Shown here piece by piece: positions 42,503 to 42,880 of a stretch of DNA of 42,880 nt; the first letter of the stretch is position 1; each line of letters opens with the position of its first letter. The position numbers were made by a program, and so were the translations under genes. Where the stretch lies: positions 1-42,880 of the forward strand of contig JAFTQX010000058.1 in the NCBI GenBank assembly GCA_017462545.1, written 5' to 3'. Source of the stretch: Clostridia bacterium (GTDB taxonomy: Bacteria > Bacillota > Clostridia > Oscillospirales > CAG-272). The notes below the pieces were generated by a model, which saw only the letters and a program-made list of their open reading frames with translations, was not told the origin of the DNA and did not search any database.

Positions 42503-42531
42503 TTGCAATCCCTTTTCTTTTGTGTTATAAT
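42503..42531 (+). promoter_or_regulatory. Promoter of tRNA-Ser
   Basis: TTGCAA (42503-42508), 17 bases, TATAAT (42526-42531) with a TGT extended -10, 29 bases before the tRNA. Confidence 0.8.
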
Positions 42532-42560
42532 ATATTGGTCAGCGAAAGCAAGACAAACTT

Positions 42561-42649
42561 GCAGAGATATCGAAGTGGTCATAACGGGGCTGACTCGAAA
42601 TCAGTTTGTGCGAAAGCACACGAGGGTTCGAATCCCTCTCTCTGCGCCA
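42561..42649 (+). tRNA. tRNA-Ser (anticodon CGA)
   Basis: 89 bases. The acceptor stem GCAGAGA pairs with TCTCTGC; the discriminator is G and CCA is encoded. The anticodon stem GCTGA/TCAGT encloses the loop CTCGAAA, so the anticodon is CGA, which reads UCG (Ser). A long variable arm (TTGTGC GAAA GCACAC) marks it as a class II tRNA. The T arm is GAGGG-TTCGAAT-CCCTC. Confidence 0.95.
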
Positions 42650-42689
42650 TCAAAAAGAGCATCCGATTTTTCGGATGCTTTTTTTGATA
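42629..42689 (+). repeat. Direct repeat copy A: tRNA-Ser 3' end plus terminator
   Basis: 61 bases from CGAATCCC in the T arm through the CCA end and the terminator. It matches 42820-42880 with only two differences, T/A in CTCTCTGC versus CTCTCAGC and T/A in the T-run. Confidence 0.88.
42659..42686 (+). terminator. Terminator after tRNA-Ser
   Basis: GCATCCGA and TCGGATGC pair around TTTT, followed by seven Ts. A near-identical copy ends the window at 42880. Confidence 0.92.
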
Positions 42690-42724
42690 TTGAATGCGCA
42701 GGGATGGGATTCGAACGCAGCGAA

Positions 42725-42810
42725 GCAACGCTCCGGGGGTGCGTTGCGGAACGGTGACCGAAGCATTTTGCAAAGCACAACCTTCTTCTTTTTTCGAGGT
42801 GCTTTGCAAA
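42725..42810. repeat. Two inverted repeats between the tRNA-tail copies
   Basis: GCAACGC and GCGTTGC (42725-42731 and 42741-42747) form one hairpin. TTTGCAAAGCAC and GTGCTTTGCAAA (42767-42778 and 42799-42810) form a second with perfect 12-base arms. The stretch 42696-42720 resembles, on the minus strand, a tRNA T arm (TTCGAATCCC). The region holds no gene and looks like rearranged tRNA debris or a small repeat element. Confidence 0.6.
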
Positions 42811-42819
42811 CTGCAAGAA

Positions 42820-42880
42820 CGAATCCCTCTCTCAGCGCCATCAAAAAGAGCATCCGATTTTTCGGATGCATTTTTTGATA
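42820..42880 (+). repeat. Direct repeat copy B: degenerate tRNA-Ser tail plus terminator
   Basis: A second copy of the tRNA 3' end and terminator, 191 bases after copy A. The upstream part of the tRNA is not recognisable, so this is a pseudo-tRNA tail rather than a gene. The copy runs to the window edge and may extend beyond. Confidence 0.85.

Noticed and set aside
42579-42809. Minus-strand frame containing REGFEPSCAFAQTDFESAPL
   Set aside because: This is the well-known false translation of the reverse strand of a tRNA gene; the tRNA-Ser fully explains the DNA.
42629-42880. Prophage attachment sites (attL/attR)
   Set aside because: Only about 190 bases separate the copies and no integrase or phage gene is visible; kept only as an open question about DNA beyond the edge.
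1-42880. CRISPR arrays, insertion sequences, toxin-antitoxin or known phage-defence genes
   Set aside because: No regularly spaced repeats, transposase motifs or recognisable defence proteins were found on either strand.

Overview
The window reads as a chromosome segment of an anaerobic, probably endospore-forming member of the Clostridia (Firmicutes). Evidence for this: the spoVB-mazG-hup-rqcP-yabP-yabQ gene order, an IspH-ribosomal S1 fusion, a HemZ-type radical SAM protein, an S-box (SAM-I) riboswitch on metK, strong AGGAGG-type ribosome binding sites, and sigma-A promoters with extended -10 boxes. Coding DNA is moderately GC-rich and the spacers are AT-rich. I see no CRISPR array, insertion sequence, integrase or phage gene. 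The species cannot be named from the sequence alone.

Layout. (1) 1-305: the 3' end of an unidentified + strand gene and a two-way terminator. (2) 306-1919 (-): a histidine phosphatase fused to a mannose-6-phosphate isomerase. (3) 2082-9375 (+): yfhO, a DUF951-type gene, ruvA and ruvB, then a separate promoter and structured leader for rpmG-secE-nusG-rplK-rplA. (4) 9473-12384 (-): a small lipoprotein, pncB, a 40-residue membrane peptide and a divergent MreB-like protein. (5) 12495-17085 (-): SAM riboswitch, metK, a small membrane protein, recD2, comF. (6) 17343-31266 (-): one long same-strand block running cdaA, ybbR, a flavoprotein, rseC-like, recJ, relA/spoT, dtd, hemZ, spoVB, mazG, then (new promoter) hup, rqcP, yabP, yabQ. 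(7) 31405-32682 (-): dinB. (8) 32768-38278 (-): rpiR-type regulator, HI0933-type flavoprotein, cmk (frameshifted), plsC, ispH-rpsA fusion. (9) 38458-40267 (-): pnuC-like transporter and a BNR-repeat sialidase-like protein. (10) 40404-42300 (-): a membrane CXXC protein and an iron-sulfur membrane protein fused to an extracytoplasmic thioredoxin. (11) 42561-42880: tRNA-Ser(CGA) and a degenerate repeat of its 3' end and terminator.

Most of the content is housekeeping: recombination (RuvAB, RecJ, RecD2), translation (L33, L11, L1, Dtd, S1, RqcP), signalling (CdaA for c-di-AMP, Rel for (p)ppGpp), lipid and isoprenoid synthesis, and sporulation. The most unusual item is the two-gene redox module at 40404-42300. 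Its parts suggest a membrane device that carries electrons from a cytoplasmic ferredoxin-like domain to an extracytoplasmic thioredoxin. Other points worth checking are the phosphatase-isomerase fusion, the single-base frameshift in cmk, the long block joining two nucleotide second-messenger synthases, the repeated TTGCAA -35 box, and the duplicated tRNA-Ser tail at the right edge.
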